From a virus, in IMG/VR virus record IMGVR_UViG_3300023708_000986, positions 1 to 44,412 of that record: DNA of 44,412 nucleotides; one strand, given 5' to 3'. Every line of letters begins with the position of its first letter. Position 1 is the first letter of the stretch. The notes under the pieces were generated by a model that saw nothing but the letters and a program-made list of their open reading frames with translations, was not told the DNA's origin and made no database searches. This document shows positions 5,657 through 14,803 of the stretch, one piece after another. A program made the position numbers and the translations under genes.

Positions 5657-7092
5657 GTCTTGCCCTCGAAATCCTCGAAGACGAGAAAACTCAGCAGGAG
5701 TACAGCGCACTGTCGCCGTACCAGCAGGCGGCATTTAACTGGCAGTTCAAGTGGCTCAATGAGCAAGCCCTGAAGCACCAGATCGAGCCTGCAGGGGACT
5801 GGTGGAACATCTGGCTCATGCTGGCTGGCCGTGGAGCCGGAAAGACCCGGGCGGCTGCTGAGACGCTGGCTTCATGGGCATGGGAGACGCCAAACACTCG
5901 CTGGCTGGTGTCGGCTCCAACGTCCGGCGACTTGAAGAGCACTTGCTTTGAGGGCGAATCCGGCCTGCTGAAGGTGATCCCCACCATTTTGGTGGCCAAG
6001 TACAACTCCAGCCTGCACGAGATCACGCTGGTGAACGGCAGCCTGATCAAGGGAATCCCGGCGTCCGAGCCTGAGCGCTTTCGGGGGCCGCAGTTCCATG
6101 GGGGCTGGCTGGACGAGTTGGCCGCATGGGAGTACCTGCGCGAGGCGTGGGACATGATCATGTTCGGCATCCGTCTTGGCACCCGCACCAAGCTGATCGC
6201 GTCCACCACGCCAAAGCCCAAGGAGGTGGTGATGGAGTTGATCGACCGTGAGGGCGACGACGTGGTGATCACCCGCGCCAGCACGTACAGCAACATCAAG
6301 AACCTTGCGCCATCCTTCCAGAAGCAGATCCTGCAGTACGAGGGCACCAACCTCGGGCGGCAGGAGATTCACGCCGAGATCATCGACCCCGAAGAGGGTG
6401 GCATCGTCAAGCGTGACTGGTTCCGCCTCTGGCCAAACCATAAGCCCTTCCCTCGCTTCGAGTACATCATTCAGTCCTACGACTGCGGCTATAAGGACGG
6501 CGCAGCCAACGACCCGACGGGCTGCATCACTCTGGGTGCATTCAAGCCAGAGGACGGCGGCATGTGCGTCATGGTCATCGACTGCTGGCAGGAGAAGCTG
6601 CAGTACCCCGACCTGCGCCCCAAAATCATCGACGAGTACGAGACTGTGTACGGCGAGGGGAAGAACAAGAAGCGGGTCGACCTGCTGCTGGTGGAGGACA
6701 AGGCCGCTGGCATCTCCCTGATTCAGGACTTGCAGCGTGCCCACCTCCCGGTGATCGGCTACAACCCGGGCAAGGCGGACAAGACCCAGCGCCTGTCCAT
6801 CGTGGCCAACATCATCCGTGCTGGACGTGTCTGGGTGCCTGAGAGCAGCCAGCGCAAGGGGTTTGTCAGGGACTGGGCCGAGGGCATGGTGAGCCAGATC
6901 TGCAGCTTCCCAGAGGGCACGGTGCATGACGAGTTCGTGGACTGCATCTCTCAAGGCCTGCGCTACCTAAGGGACGGCGGCTGGATCAGCATCGACGCAC
7001 CACCACGGGACGACATCGACGAGGACGACATCTTCGACGCCGACGAGTACAACCAACGGGTGAGGTCAATGACCAACCCGTATTCGGCTTGA
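5653..7092 (+). CDS. terL: Terminase large subunit (packaging ATPase/nuclease)
   Basis: 479 aa, a normal length for the family. The N-terminal ATPase has Walker A GRGAGKTR at residues 59-66, a Walker-B-like GWLDE (D154, E155) and a coupling motif STTPKP around 184-189. The C-terminal RNase-H-like nuclease shows acidic residues in SYDCGY (D277), LLLVEDK (E358, D359) and HDEFVD (D436, D440). It cuts concatemeric DNA and pumps it through the portal. The gene order terS-terL is conserved. The acidic tail ends NPYSA; two palindromic repeats follow directly. Confidence 0.93.
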   Translation: MSLALEILEDEKTQQEYSALSPYQQAAFNWQFKWLNEQALKHQIEPAGDWWNIWLMLAGRGAGKTRAAAETLASWAWETPNTRWLVSAPTSGDLKSTCFEGESGLLKVIPTILVAKYNSSLHEITLVNGSLIKGIPASEPERFRGPQFHGGWLDELAAWEYLREAWDMIMFGIRLGTRTKLIASTTPKPKEVVMELIDREGDDVVITRASTYSNIKNLAPSFQKQILQYEGTNLGRQEIHAEIIDPEEGGIVKRDWFRLWPNHKPFPRFEYIIQSYDCGYKDGAANDPTGCITLGAFKPEDGGMCVMVIDCWQEKLQYPDLRPKIIDEYETVYGEGKNKKRVDLLLVEDKAAGISLIQDLQRAHLPVIGYNPGKADKTQRLSIVANIIRAGRVWVPESSQRKGFVRDWAEGMVSQICSFPEGTVHDEFVDCISQGLRYLRDGGWISIDAPPRDDIDEDDIFDADEYNQRVRSMTNPYSA

Positions 7093-7109
7093 GTGGAGTC
7101 CGACTCCAC
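7093..7109. repeat. GAGTC palindrome, copy 2 (C-centred, 17 bp)
   Basis: GTGGAGTCCGACTCCAC, 8-bp arms around one C, extended by one further pair (A...T) to 7092-7110. It lies immediately after terL, 34 bases before copy 3. No T-run follows, so it is not an obvious terminator. Confidence 0.92.
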
Positions 7110-7126
7110 TTTGCACCAACCTTACA

Positions 7127-7143
7127 GTGGAGTCCGACTCCAC
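7127..7143. repeat. GAGTC palindrome, copy 3 (C-centred, 17 bp)
   Basis: An identical 17-bp palindrome to copy 2, in the short gap between terL and the next gene. Two copies 34 bp apart centre to centre place them on about the same face of the helix (roughly three turns), which would suit cooperative protein binding. Confidence 0.92.
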
Positions 7144-7160
7144 CTGACTGGAACCTGACC

Positions 7161-7385
7161 ATGAGACAGTTTGACCGTGAAGACCTGACAGCCGAGTACC
7201 TGAGAGGCTTGGCCGAGGGACGCAAGCAAGGCCTGCAGTTGGCTGAGGACGCCTGCACAGCACTGGAGCGCCGCAAGTGGGAACTGATGCAAAAGACCCT
7301 GACGACGGGCGGCACAATGGCCACGGTCGGCCCATTGGAGTGCGTGCAGGCCATCCGTAGACTTGCGGCAGACCTGAAGGCATAA
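7161..7385 (+). CDS. Small hypothetical protein between terL and polyvalent gene
   Basis: 74 aa from the ATG at 7161. A frame open from 7089 (TTG) would have to translate both palindromes and lacks a ribosome site. The protein is helical and charged (YLRGLAEGRKQGLQLAEDAC, ECVQAIRRLAADLKA) with no membrane segment. The ribosome site is weak. A TCGGGG-CCCCGA hairpin sits just after the stop. Function unknown. Confidence 0.6.
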   Translation: MRQFDREDLTAEYLRGLAEGRKQGLQLAEDACTALERRKWELMQKTLTTGGTMATVGPLECVQAIRRLAADLKA

Positions 7386-7412
7386 TCGGGGCAACATCCC
7401 CCGAGGGCATCC

Positions 7413-10400
7413 ATGGCATCACCCAAACAACCCAGCGTCGAGCAAATGCTCGAAGAACTGCGCCAGCAAGCAGTCGGCCCACGTCAGCCACTGACTCCGA
7501 TTGACACAGCACGACGCAACCTGCAGGGCATGTACGAAAAGGTGAGCGGCATTCCCGGCAACGTCAAGCGCATGGTGCAAGACCCGGTGGCGTATGCCAA
7601 GAGCCTGCCAGCACCTACGGGTGAGCAGATCATGGGGGCACTTGGCCCCGGCAATGTGGGCATGGCTGGCATCATGATCGGCCCCAAGGCCAAGACGTGG
7701 AATGTCGAGAACGCCTACAAGGCAGTCCAGATGGAGCATGCCGGGGCCACTCCCCAAGAGATTTGGCAGGCCACTGGCACCTATCGTGGCCCAGAGGGTG
7801 CGTGGCGTCAGGAAATCAACGACCGACCAGCGGTGTACAACTTTGCCGGAGACATCAAAGGCAAAGCAAAGGCCAACAAAGAGCAGCAGGCCGCCCTCAA
7901 GGAAGCCATCGCCGAATCACTTGGGCGTGGCAAAGAGGTGGTGTCTGATCTATTCCCAAAAGAAGCCATCGCCGCACGCAAGGCAATCAAAGGTCAGGTG
8001 GGTGAACTTGACCATGAGTTGCGTCGAGTCTTTGGCCTGAACTCCGACCCACAGTTCACGGGGAACTTCCTCCGCCACGCATACGAGCATCCCGAGTTGT
8101 ACAAGGCCTATCCTGAGTTGCAAGAGCACATCTTGCGTCAGGGCGCAAATGGCGGCCCCGGTGCCCATGGGTCGCAGCATGGTGACAACATCAACATTTA
8201 CAGCGCAGGTCTCAAGAACGACCCAAAAAGCGTGACCACACACGAAGTGCAGCACGCCATTCAGTCAATCGAGAACACACCTCGTGGCGGCAACCCTCAA
8301 GAGTTCTGGGAAGCAAAAAAACGAGCAGAGTCAATGGTAGAAAACCACAACAATCAAATGACTAGATTTTTGCAGGAGATGGATCAAACCAATGATCCAA
8401 CTCAAAAGGCCGCACTTAAACAGCAATACGACAGCCGCATGGCTGACAAAATGCAACTGATTCCATACGTGAACATGGATCCATTCAAGCAGTACGAATT
8501 GCTGGCTGGAGAGGCCGAGGCACGCGCAGTGCAAAAGCGACTGAACATGACGGACGAAGAGCGCCGCGCCAACTTCCCATTGGAGTCATACGACAAAAAC
8601 CCAAATGCCTTGAACCGAGTTGGACAAAATCAATCCATCATTGAGGGCACACCACTTGCAAAAGCCCAAGGAGGCAACGTGAAACCATTCGATTACGAGA
8701 ACCCAGAGCACGTCGAGAACGTCGCAAGCATTGCCGCCAAGCACCGCGACTTCAACAAGATCCCCGACGTGGCCAAGCACTTGGCTGGCTCACTGGCTCA
8801 AGGCAGCTACAAGATCATCGAAGACCCCCGCATTCAACAGGCCATCAAGCTGGCTGGCCACAGCGGATACTTCATTAACCACAAGAGCGGCAAAGAGCAC
8901 ATCGTCCACAAAGCGGCTGGCGGTACGGTGCCCTCGATTGACCAGATGCGAATGGAACTGGACAACAAGACCCGGTTCGCTGGCCTGAGCCAGTTGCAGT
9001 CCATTGGTGTGAACGAAGCCCCCAGCCTTGGCGTGAAGGCGTATGTGCCCCCACAAGGTCGTCCTGACAATGGCGAACCCCCAGTGGGCGGTGTCGACAT
9101 GAGCGTGTTCCAGCCCGGCCAGCAATTGATGCCCCCTCAGCAAAGCCAGCAGCCGCAGCAACCGGGCCAAGCACCTCAAGGCATGCCCGGTGCTGATGGC
9201 CAGCCTCCCATGGGGCCAAAAGGCGGTGGCAACATCCTGCAAATGACTCCACAGGGTCAGGCGCTGGCTGCAATCGGTGGTGGAAAGCAGCCTCAGCAGC
9301 AGCCCCAGCAGTTGGCTGAAGGCGGCCAAGTGGATGGCAGCGACACTCTGATCATGACTCCACAAGGCCCGGCAATGGATGCCATGGGCGGGAGCGTGAC
9401 ACCTGAGACGCAAGGCCTCAAGGAAGGCGGCACAGCACACTTTGACAAAGGTGGCATGGCTAAAAATGTCGACGAAATGCGTTTGGCTTTGGCTAACAAA
9501 TACAACCCCATGGCCGTCAAGGCATCTGAGGCGCTGGGCAAGCATGAAGGCAAGACCCTGAAGGTCACCCAAGCCGACCGCACCAAGGTCGGCGGCGGCT
9601 TTCTCGGCGGCCCGGGCTTTTCGTCGCTGCAGCATGTTGACCCCCGCTACAAGAACGCAGCATGGGGCGTGAACACTGCAGCAGCCGCATCCAAGATTGC
9701 CAATGCAGCAGGTGACGATGTCTTGTGGTCTGCCCTGATTGGAGCGCCAACGCAGCACACATCGAATCAGATGGTATTTGACTTGCTGCTGGATCAGTTC
9801 AAGAAGGGCATCAAGTCCGGCAAAATGTCGCCCGAGTTGCGTGCAGCCATCAATGCCAGACTGGCAGCAGCCAAGACAAAGGAAGGCGCACCAATCTTTG
9901 AAAACGCCGACATCGCTGGCAAAAACTTCTTCAAAAACCTGAATACATTCGACAAACGCCGAGTCATGGCTGACCTGATGGGTGGCCAAACGGTGGGCGG
10001 CAAGAAGGGTCAGATCTTTGACTACGACAAGATTGTGCGCGAGACGACTGAACCCGAATTGCTGGGTGCTCCGACTCACGCCATCGGCCCTCGCTTGTTT
10101 AAGACAACAGGTGAGCGCTCGTTCCGACCTGATCTGCACCCAGCCTTCCCGCACATTCTGCACGGCGAAGACCTTGGCGTGATGTACCACCCTGTGCCAC
10201 GCGAGGTGATGCTGCCTGAATTCCATGAGCAGATTCGTCAGACCAAAGGCCGCCCCATCGGTTTCATGGATCTGACCCGCAACACTCCGGCACAGTTCCT
10301 GTCTGAAAAGTTCTTGACTGGCCTACAAAAGCAAGGCTACAAAAAGGGTGGCGGGGTTAAACTCCACACCGATCAAGACACCATGGCCCTTGAACTGAGC

Positions 10401-10424
10401 CGCAAATCCAAGAAAGCTAAGTGA
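7413..10424 (+). CDS. Large polyvalent protein with zincin-like motif
   Basis: 1003 aa. N-terminal region about 90-380 carries YRGPEGAWRQEIND (as in phage polyvalent-protein modules) and THEVQHAIQ. The HEVQH at 277-281 fits an HExxH zinc-protease motif, and GEAEAR at 366-371 could supply the third ligand. The middle (about 420-700) holds repeated units: GGTVPSIDQMRMEL versus GGMAKNVDEMRLAL, and LQMTPQGQALAAIGGG versus LIMTPQGPAMDAMGGS, separated by Gln/Pro-rich linkers. The C-terminal about 300 residues form an unrecognised globular domain. Such proteins are thought to enter the cell with phage DNA. Protease activity is inferred from the motif only. Confidence 0.75.
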   Translation: MASPKQPSVEQMLEELRQQAVGPRQPLTPIDTARRNLQGMYEKVSGIPGNVKRMVQDPVAYAKSLPAPTGEQIMGALGPGNVGMAGIMIGPKAKTWNVENAYKAVQMEHAGATPQEIWQATGTYRGPEGAWRQEINDRPAVYNFAGDIKGKAKANKEQQAALKEAIAESLGRGKEVVSDLFPKEAIAARKAIKGQVGELDHELRRVFGLNSDPQFTGNFLRHAYEHPELYKAYPELQEHILRQGANGGPGAHGSQHGDNINIYSAGLKNDPKSVTTHEVQHAIQSIENTPRGGNPQEFWEAKKRAESMVENHNNQMTRFLQEMDQTNDPTQKAALKQQYDSRMADKMQLIPYVNMDPFKQYELLAGEAEARAVQKRLNMTDEERRANFPLESYDKNPNALNRVGQNQSIIEGTPLAKAQGGNVKPFDYENPEHVENVASIAAKHRDFNKIPDVAKHLAGSLAQGSYKIIEDPRIQQAIKLAGHSGYFINHKSGKEHIVHKAAGGTVPSIDQMRMELDNKTRFAGLSQLQSIGVNEAPSLGVKAYVPPQGRPDNGEPPVGGVDMSVFQPGQQLMPPQQSQQPQQPGQAPQGMPGADGQPPMGPKGGGNILQMTPQGQALAAIGGGKQPQQQPQQLAEGGQVDGSDTLIMTPQGPAMDAMGGSVTPETQGLKEGGTAHFDKGGMAKNVDEMRLALANKYNPMAVKASEALGKHEGKTLKVTQADRTKVGGGFLGGPGFSSLQHVDPRYKNAAWGVNTAAAASKIANAAGDDVLWSALIGAPTQHTSNQMVFDLLLDQFKKGIKSGKMSPELRAAINARLAAAKTKEGAPIFENADIAGKNFFKNLNTFDKRRVMADLMGGQTVGGKKGQIFDYDKIVRETTEPELLGAPTHAIGPRLFKTTGERSFRPDLHPAFPHILHGEDLGVMYHPVPREVMLPEFHEQIRQTKGRPIGFMDLTRNTPAQFLSEKFLTGLQKQGYKKGGGVKLHTDQDTMALELSRKSKKAK

Positions 10425-12943
10425 TGGAAGACCTCGACCCCAATCTGGAAATCACCGAGAACGATGACGGCAGCGCCCTTGTGGATCTGCCTGAAATCGA
10501 GACGGAAGAGCAGCCGGACGGCTCGGCCATTGTCACCATCGACGAGGGTGGCCCGGAAGAGAACCCCGACTTCTATGCCAACATGGCCGAAACGTATGAC
10601 GAGTACGAACTTGGCAAGTTGGCCATGCGTTACATCGACCTGCTGAAGAAGGACAAGGACGCCCGAGAGCAGCGTGATAAGCAGTACGAGGAAGGCATCA
10701 AGCGCACGGGCATGGGCAACGACGCCCCCGGTGGCGCTACGTTCATGGGCGCATCCAAGGTGGTTCACCCTGCTATGGCTGAAGGCTGCGTGGACTTTGC
10801 GGCCAAGGCCATCAAAGAGATGTTCCCACCAGACGGCCCTGTCCGCACCAAGGTGCTGGGCAAGATGGACGACATCAAGGCCGAGCGTGCAGAGCGCAAG
10901 CGTGACTACCTGAACTGGCAGATCACCGAGCAAATTGAAGAGTTCCGCGATGAGCAAGAACAACTGCTGACCCAACTGCCACTGGGCGGCTCACAGTACT
11001 TCAAGATCTGGTTCGACGAACAAAAGAAACGCCCATGCGTGGAGTTCTTGCCAATCGACCGTGTGATCCTTCCCTTCGCGGCAACGAACTTCTACACAGC
11101 CCAGCGTGCTGCTGAAGTCCACGAAATCACCGAGTGGGAGTTCAAGCGCCGTGTGAGCAACGGCATGTACCGCGACATCAATCTGGTGTCGTCGACCATG
11201 GAGCCGGAGCAGACCAAAGCACAGAAAGCCAACGACAAGATCGAGGGCAAGAAGTGGGAAGACAACGAAGACGGCGTGCGCAAGGTGTACCACGTCTACG
11301 TCTATCTGGAGTTGGAGGAAGACAAGTACAGCAAGGGCGAGATGGCCCCGTACATCCTCATGATCGACGAACTCGACAACGAAGTGGTGGGCCTGTACCG
11401 CAACTGGGAAGAGTCCGACGACACCATGTCCAAGCTGGACTGGATCGTGGAGTTCAAGTTCATTCCATGGCGAGGTGCCTATGCGATTGGTCTTCCTCAC
11501 CTTATTGGTGGTCTGTCTGCCGCTCTCACTGGTTCTTTGCGTGCATTGCTGGACTCGGCTCACATAAACAACGCCGCCACGATACTCAAGCTCAAGGGCG
11601 CGAAGATGTCTGGCCAGAGCCAGCAGGTGGACGTGACCCAGATCGTGGAGATTGAAGGCGCACCCGGCGTGCAGGACATTCGCCAGATCGCCATGCCCAT
11701 GCCGTTCAATCCACCCTCACAGGTGCTGTTCCAGCTTCTGGGCTGGCTTGACACAGCAGCCAAGGGCGTAGTGTCCACCAGCGAGGAGAAGATCGCCGAC
11801 GTGAACGCTCAGGCTCCAGTGGGAACCACACAGGCTTTGATTGAGCAGGGCGCTGCGGTGTTCTCGTCGATCCATGCACGCTTGCACGAGTCACAGGCCC
11901 GTGTGCTGAAGATTCTGTGCCGCCTGAACCGCTGGCACTTCGACGAGATGCGCAAGTCTGACGTGGTGGCCGACTTGGAAATCACCCGCGACGACTTCCA
12001 GAAGAACACCGACGTCATCCCGGTGTCTGACCCTCACATCTTCAGTGAGACGCAACGCATGGCCCAGATGCAGGCTGTGCTGGCGCTGGCCGACAAGCAC
12101 CCCGACCAGTTCAACATGAACAACGTGTTGGCCCGTTCGCTCAAGCAGATGAAGATCCCCAACATCAACGAACTGATGAAGGACGTCCCGGCTCCAGAGC
12201 AGCGCACATCGGCAGACGAGAACGCTGCCATGCTCATTGGCCAGCCAGCCTATGCGTACATGCAGCAGGATCACATCGCGCACATTCAGGATCACCTGCA
12301 GTTTGGCATGAACCCATTCTTGGGCCAGTCGCCATTCGCAGACCCGAACTACCTGAACAACCTGATCGAGCACATCAAGCAGCACATGACCCTGTGGTAT
12401 CTGAACCGCAGCAATGGCTACGTGGCTCAGTCTCGCGGCGGAAAACCTGTGGACAACTACGACGATCCGCTGCTGACAGGCACCATCGACCAGTTGTACA
12501 CCACGGTGGGTGCTCATGTGTCTCTGGACACCAAGGAAGTGTTTGGCCAGTTTGCGCCAGCCTTCCAGCAACTCATTCAGATGGCTCAAAAGCGCCAGCA
12601 ATCTCAGAAGCAGGCTTTGCCTCCCGACGCGCAAGTGGTTCACGACACCAGCATGGCCGAGACCCAGCGCAAGGCGCAGGACGACCAAGCCCGTCTGCAA
12701 CTGGACAACCGCAGACTGCAGGCGGACATGGCCAAGCACTTGGACGACAACAAGACCAAGATTGCCATCGAGAACGCCAAGCTGACGCACCAGACCATCA
12801 CGGACATCGCGACAGCAGAAGTACCCCCTGCCCCTGCTACCATGGGCGCAGGTCAACCCGGTATGCCAGAAGGTATGCCACAACCTCAAGGTATGCCACA
12901 GGGCATGCCACAACCTCAAGGAGTGCCAAATGGCAACGTCTGA
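10424..12943 (+). CDS. Portal protein
   Basis: 839 aa from the ATG at 10424 (TGATG overlap; a GTG one codon earlier is possible). The core resembles P22/SU10-type portals: GNDAPGGATFMGASKVVHPA, the LPLGGSQYFKIWFDEQKKRP segment and a long helical stem/crown (TQQALIEQ-type helices about 460-560). It forms the dodecameric ring at the capsid vertex through which DNA passes. The N-terminus (ITENDDGSALVDLPE) resembles that of the scaffold. The last about 35 residues are QPQGMPQGMP-type repeats. Position after terL and before scaffold and capsid supports the call. Confidence 0.85.
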   Translation: MEDLDPNLEITENDDGSALVDLPEIETEEQPDGSAIVTIDEGGPEENPDFYANMAETYDEYELGKLAMRYIDLLKKDKDAREQRDKQYEEGIKRTGMGNDAPGGATFMGASKVVHPAMAEGCVDFAAKAIKEMFPPDGPVRTKVLGKMDDIKAERAERKRDYLNWQITEQIEEFRDEQEQLLTQLPLGGSQYFKIWFDEQKKRPCVEFLPIDRVILPFAATNFYTAQRAAEVHEITEWEFKRRVSNGMYRDINLVSSTMEPEQTKAQKANDKIEGKKWEDNEDGVRKVYHVYVYLELEEDKYSKGEMAPYILMIDELDNEVVGLYRNWEESDDTMSKLDWIVEFKFIPWRGAYAIGLPHLIGGLSAALTGSLRALLDSAHINNAATILKLKGAKMSGQSQQVDVTQIVEIEGAPGVQDIRQIAMPMPFNPPSQVLFQLLGWLDTAAKGVVSTSEEKIADVNAQAPVGTTQALIEQGAAVFSSIHARLHESQARVLKILCRLNRWHFDEMRKSDVVADLEITRDDFQKNTDVIPVSDPHIFSETQRMAQMQAVLALADKHPDQFNMNNVLARSLKQMKIPNINELMKDVPAPEQRTSADENAAMLIGQPAYAYMQQDHIAHIQDHLQFGMNPFLGQSPFADPNYLNNLIEHIKQHMTLWYLNRSNGYVAQSRGGKPVDNYDDPLLTGTIDQLYTTVGAHVSLDTKEVFGQFAPAFQQLIQMAQKRQQSQKQALPPDAQVVHDTSMAETQRKAQDDQARLQLDNRRLQADMAKHLDDNKTKIAIENAKLTHQTITDIATAEVPPAPATMGAGQPGMPEGMPQPQGMPQGMPQPQGVPNGNV

Positions 12944-13073
12944 CAAAGAGCAACAGAGCATCAATGTGCCCCAGCATAAGCGTCTGGCACAAGGTGCTCC
13001 AATCAACGGCCAGAGCATGGGTGGCGGCAATGCCAAACCCCAAGGCGGTCTGGCCCAAGCCAAGAAAAAATGA
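12930..13073 (+). CDS. 47-aa Gln/Gly-rich micro-protein
   Basis: ATG at 12930, six bases after AAGGAG, within the end of the portal gene. It reads MATSDKEQQSINVPQHKRLA to LAQAKKK and stops at 13073, overlapping the next ATG. Disordered and basic at the end. The strong ribosome site and coupling at both ends favour a real gene. It may act with the portal; function unknown. Confidence 0.55.
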   Translation: MATSDKEQQSINVPQHKRLAQGAPINGQSMGGGNAKPQGGLAQAKKK

Positions 13074-13249
13074 TCGCTTCGGTCATTCACATGATCAAGC
13101 TGCGACAGGCAGAGATTGCGCAGTCCCTTTTGCTGGGCAACGCATTCAACTGGGAGTCGTACCAGCGCATGGTCGGTGAGGGTCAGGGACTGCAATACGT
13201 CCTCGACTCCATCGACAAGCTGCTGGATGAAGAGAAGAACAAAGAATAA
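13070..13249 (+). CDS. 59-aa helical protein after the portal
   Basis: ATG at 13070 (ATGA overlap). The frame MIASVIHMIKLRQAEIAQSL continues through NWESYQRMVGEGQGLQYVLD to DEEKNKE and stops at 13249. Two amphipathic helices. Proteins of this size with an 'NWESYQRMVG' helix commonly sit behind portals in podovirus-like genomes. Probably a small virion-assembly factor. Function unproven. Confidence 0.65.
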   Translation: MIASVIHMIKLRQAEIAQSLLLGNAFNWESYQRMVGEGQGLQYVLDSIDKLLDEEKNKE

Positions 13250-13290
13250 GTCCCACTCCGGGACTGAGGCCGCGCTGAAAAGCGCTTTAA
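13249..13290 (+). other. Two hairpins ahead of the co-chaperonin gene
   Basis: AGTCCC-ACTCC-GGGACT (13249-13265) is followed by GCGCT-GAAA-AGCGC (13272-13285) and TTTAA. The second stem has a GNRA tetraloop and a weak T-tract, so it could act as a partial terminator, a pause or an RNA-stability element between portal and capsid-assembly genes. Confidence 0.4.
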
Positions 13291-13327
13291 CGATGCACCT
13301 GAAATATGGTGTTTTAGGAGAGTGAGT

Positions 13328-13783
13328 ATGAGTGAGAAAAATCCGATCCCGACCATTGACGGAGCCGCAGGCGTGTCCGATCCAGTTGAACTGGCGTGGG
13401 CATTCCCTGACGTGAATCCGGGTCAGGCACCCTTTGGTGGACGAGTCATCGTCCAGTTGCGCCGCATCAAGAAAAAAGCGGGTCGCATCATCATCGTCGA
13501 TGAAACCAAAGAAGCCGAAAAGTGGAACAACATGATTGGCAAGGTGGTTTCGATTGGCCCATTGGCCTTCAAAAACCGCGAGACCATGCAGTCATGGCCG
13601 GAAGGTAGCTGGGCGCAAGTTGGCGACTACGTGCGCGTCCCTCGTTGGGGCGGTGACCGTTGGGAGCGCAAGGCACCAGACACCGAAGACGGGGAAGATC
13701 CCGTGCTTTTCATGACCCTGAACGACCACGAACTGATTGCGAAGGTCACCGATGACCCGCTGTCGTTCAAAGCCTACGTCTAA
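13328..13783 (+). CDS. GroES-like co-chaperonin
   Basis: 151 aa from the ATG at 13328 (AGGAG seven bases upstream; the GTG at 13322 is too close to it). Residues about 35-140 match the chaperonin-10 plan: PFGGRVIVQLRRIKKKAGRI (strand then a probable mobile loop at 46-62), GKVVSIGPLA, QVGDYVRVPRWGGDRWE and VLFMTLNDHELIAKV. A host-GroEL partner that helps fold the capsid protein, as T4 gp31 does, is the likely role. Its place between portal and scaffold fits. The N-terminal about 30 residues and the C-terminal DDPLSFKAYV lie outside the usual Cpn10 fold. Confidence 0.75.
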   Translation: MSEKNPIPTIDGAAGVSDPVELAWAFPDVNPGQAPFGGRVIVQLRRIKKKAGRIIIVDETKEAEKWNNMIGKVVSIGPLAFKNRETMQSWPEGSWAQVGDYVRVPRWGGDRWERKAPDTEDGEDPVLFMTLNDHELIAKVTDDPLSFKAYV

Positions 13784-13795
13784 TTGGAGGATCAC

Positions 13796-14803
13796 ATGGC
13801 TACCGAAGACAAAAACAACCAAGAATTGAGCATTGAGGAGACGCAAGACGGCTCCGCAGTGGTTGATTTGCCCGAAGGCATTGACTTGCCCTTGGACGGC
13901 GACGAAAACGCCTCAAAACCCGCTGAAAAGGCCGAAAAAGCCGACGGTGGCGAGGTCTCTGGCGACGACGAAGACCACGACGACGACTCCGATGCCGTCC
14001 GTGCGGCCAAACGAGCACGTCGTCGGGCCAAAAAAGACCTGATTCGCAAGACCAACGAGGAAAAAGACCTTCGTCTGCAGCAGTTGGCACGCGAAAACGA
14101 GGAATTCAAGCGCCGTCTGGCCAATGTGGAGCGTGAATCGCAAAACAGCCAGATCGCACGCCTCGACAAAGGTCTGGAAGACCAAAAAGTGCGTCTGGAA
14201 TACGCCAAGATGAAGATGGCCGAGGCCGTCCGCGCTGGTGATGGTGACGCCATGGTCGAAGCGCAGACCATGTTCAACGAGGCTCAGGCCGCAGTTGGTG
14301 AGTTTGCCCGTGCCAAACAGCAGGCAGAACAATCCCTGCGCCAGCCGCAGCAACAACAACGTGAAGTCCCGGTGATTGACCCATCCGTGCAGCGCAATGC
14401 CGCTGACTGGATGAAGCGCAATAGCTGGTACAAGCCGGACACTTCAGATCGTGACAGCCAGATCGCCAAGAAGGTTGACGAACTGCTGGTCACGGAAGGC
14501 TGGAACCCATCCGACCCAGATTATTGGGACGAATTGGATTCCCGCTTGCAAAGAGCACTGCCTCATCGCTACAATGAGGCATCAGGCAGCGATTCCGCTG
14601 TCAGGAAACCGAGGAACGTAGTGGGAAGTTCAGGTCGTGAGGCTTCTGCCGCATTTGGTGGTACCAACCGCACACAGTTCGTGCTTTCACCCGAACGGGT
14701 CAAGGCCATGAAAGAAGTGGGCGCGTGGGACAACCCTGCACGCAAGAAAGCAATGATCGACAACTTCATCAAATTCGACCGCGAAAACGCTGGTCGCCGC
14801 TAA
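13796..14803 (+). CDS. Scaffolding protein
   Basis: 335 aa from the ATG at 13796 after GGAGG. It has an acidic N-terminus (LSIEETQDGSAVVDLPEGID), then an Asp/Glu stretch and a long charged coiled coil (about 80-190, for example KDLRLQQLARENEEFKRRLA) with Gln-rich parts. A basic C-terminus (LSPERVKAMKEVGAWDNPAR) would bind capsid subunits. Composition, size and position just before the capsid genes are typical of podoviral scaffolds. The DGSAVVDLPE motif is shared with the portal N-terminus. Confidence 0.8.
   Translation: MATEDKNNQELSIEETQDGSAVVDLPEGIDLPLDGDENASKPAEKAEKADGGEVSGDDEDHDDDSDAVRAAKRARRRAKKDLIRKTNEEKDLRLQQLARENEEFKRRLANVERESQNSQIARLDKGLEDQKVRLEYAKMKMAEAVRAGDGDAMVEAQTMFNEAQAAVGEFARAKQQAEQSLRQPQQQQREVPVIDPSVQRNAADWMKRNSWYKPDTSDRDSQIAKKVDELLVTEGWNPSDPDYWDELDSRLQRALPHRYNEASGSDSAVRKPRNVVGSSGREASAAFGGTNRTQFVLSPERVKAMKEVGAWDNPARKKAMIDNFIKFDRENAGRR

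Noticed and set aside
7089-7160. Upstream extension of the 7161 gene to the TTG at 7089
   Set aside because: It would translate two palindromic repeats as GVRLHFAP and WSPTPP-type sequence and has no ribosome site. The ATG at 7161 is preferred.
8790-10226. Long leftward open frame (478 codons) opposite the polyvalent gene
   Set aside because: Cys/His/Leu-rich composition, no ribosome site, and it mirrors a well-supported rightward gene. It is a shadow of GC-rich codon usage.
11891-13195. Long leftward open frame (434 codons) opposite the portal gene
   Set aside because: Low-complexity Val/Leu/His-rich product without start signals, spanning three rightward genes. Antisense shadow.
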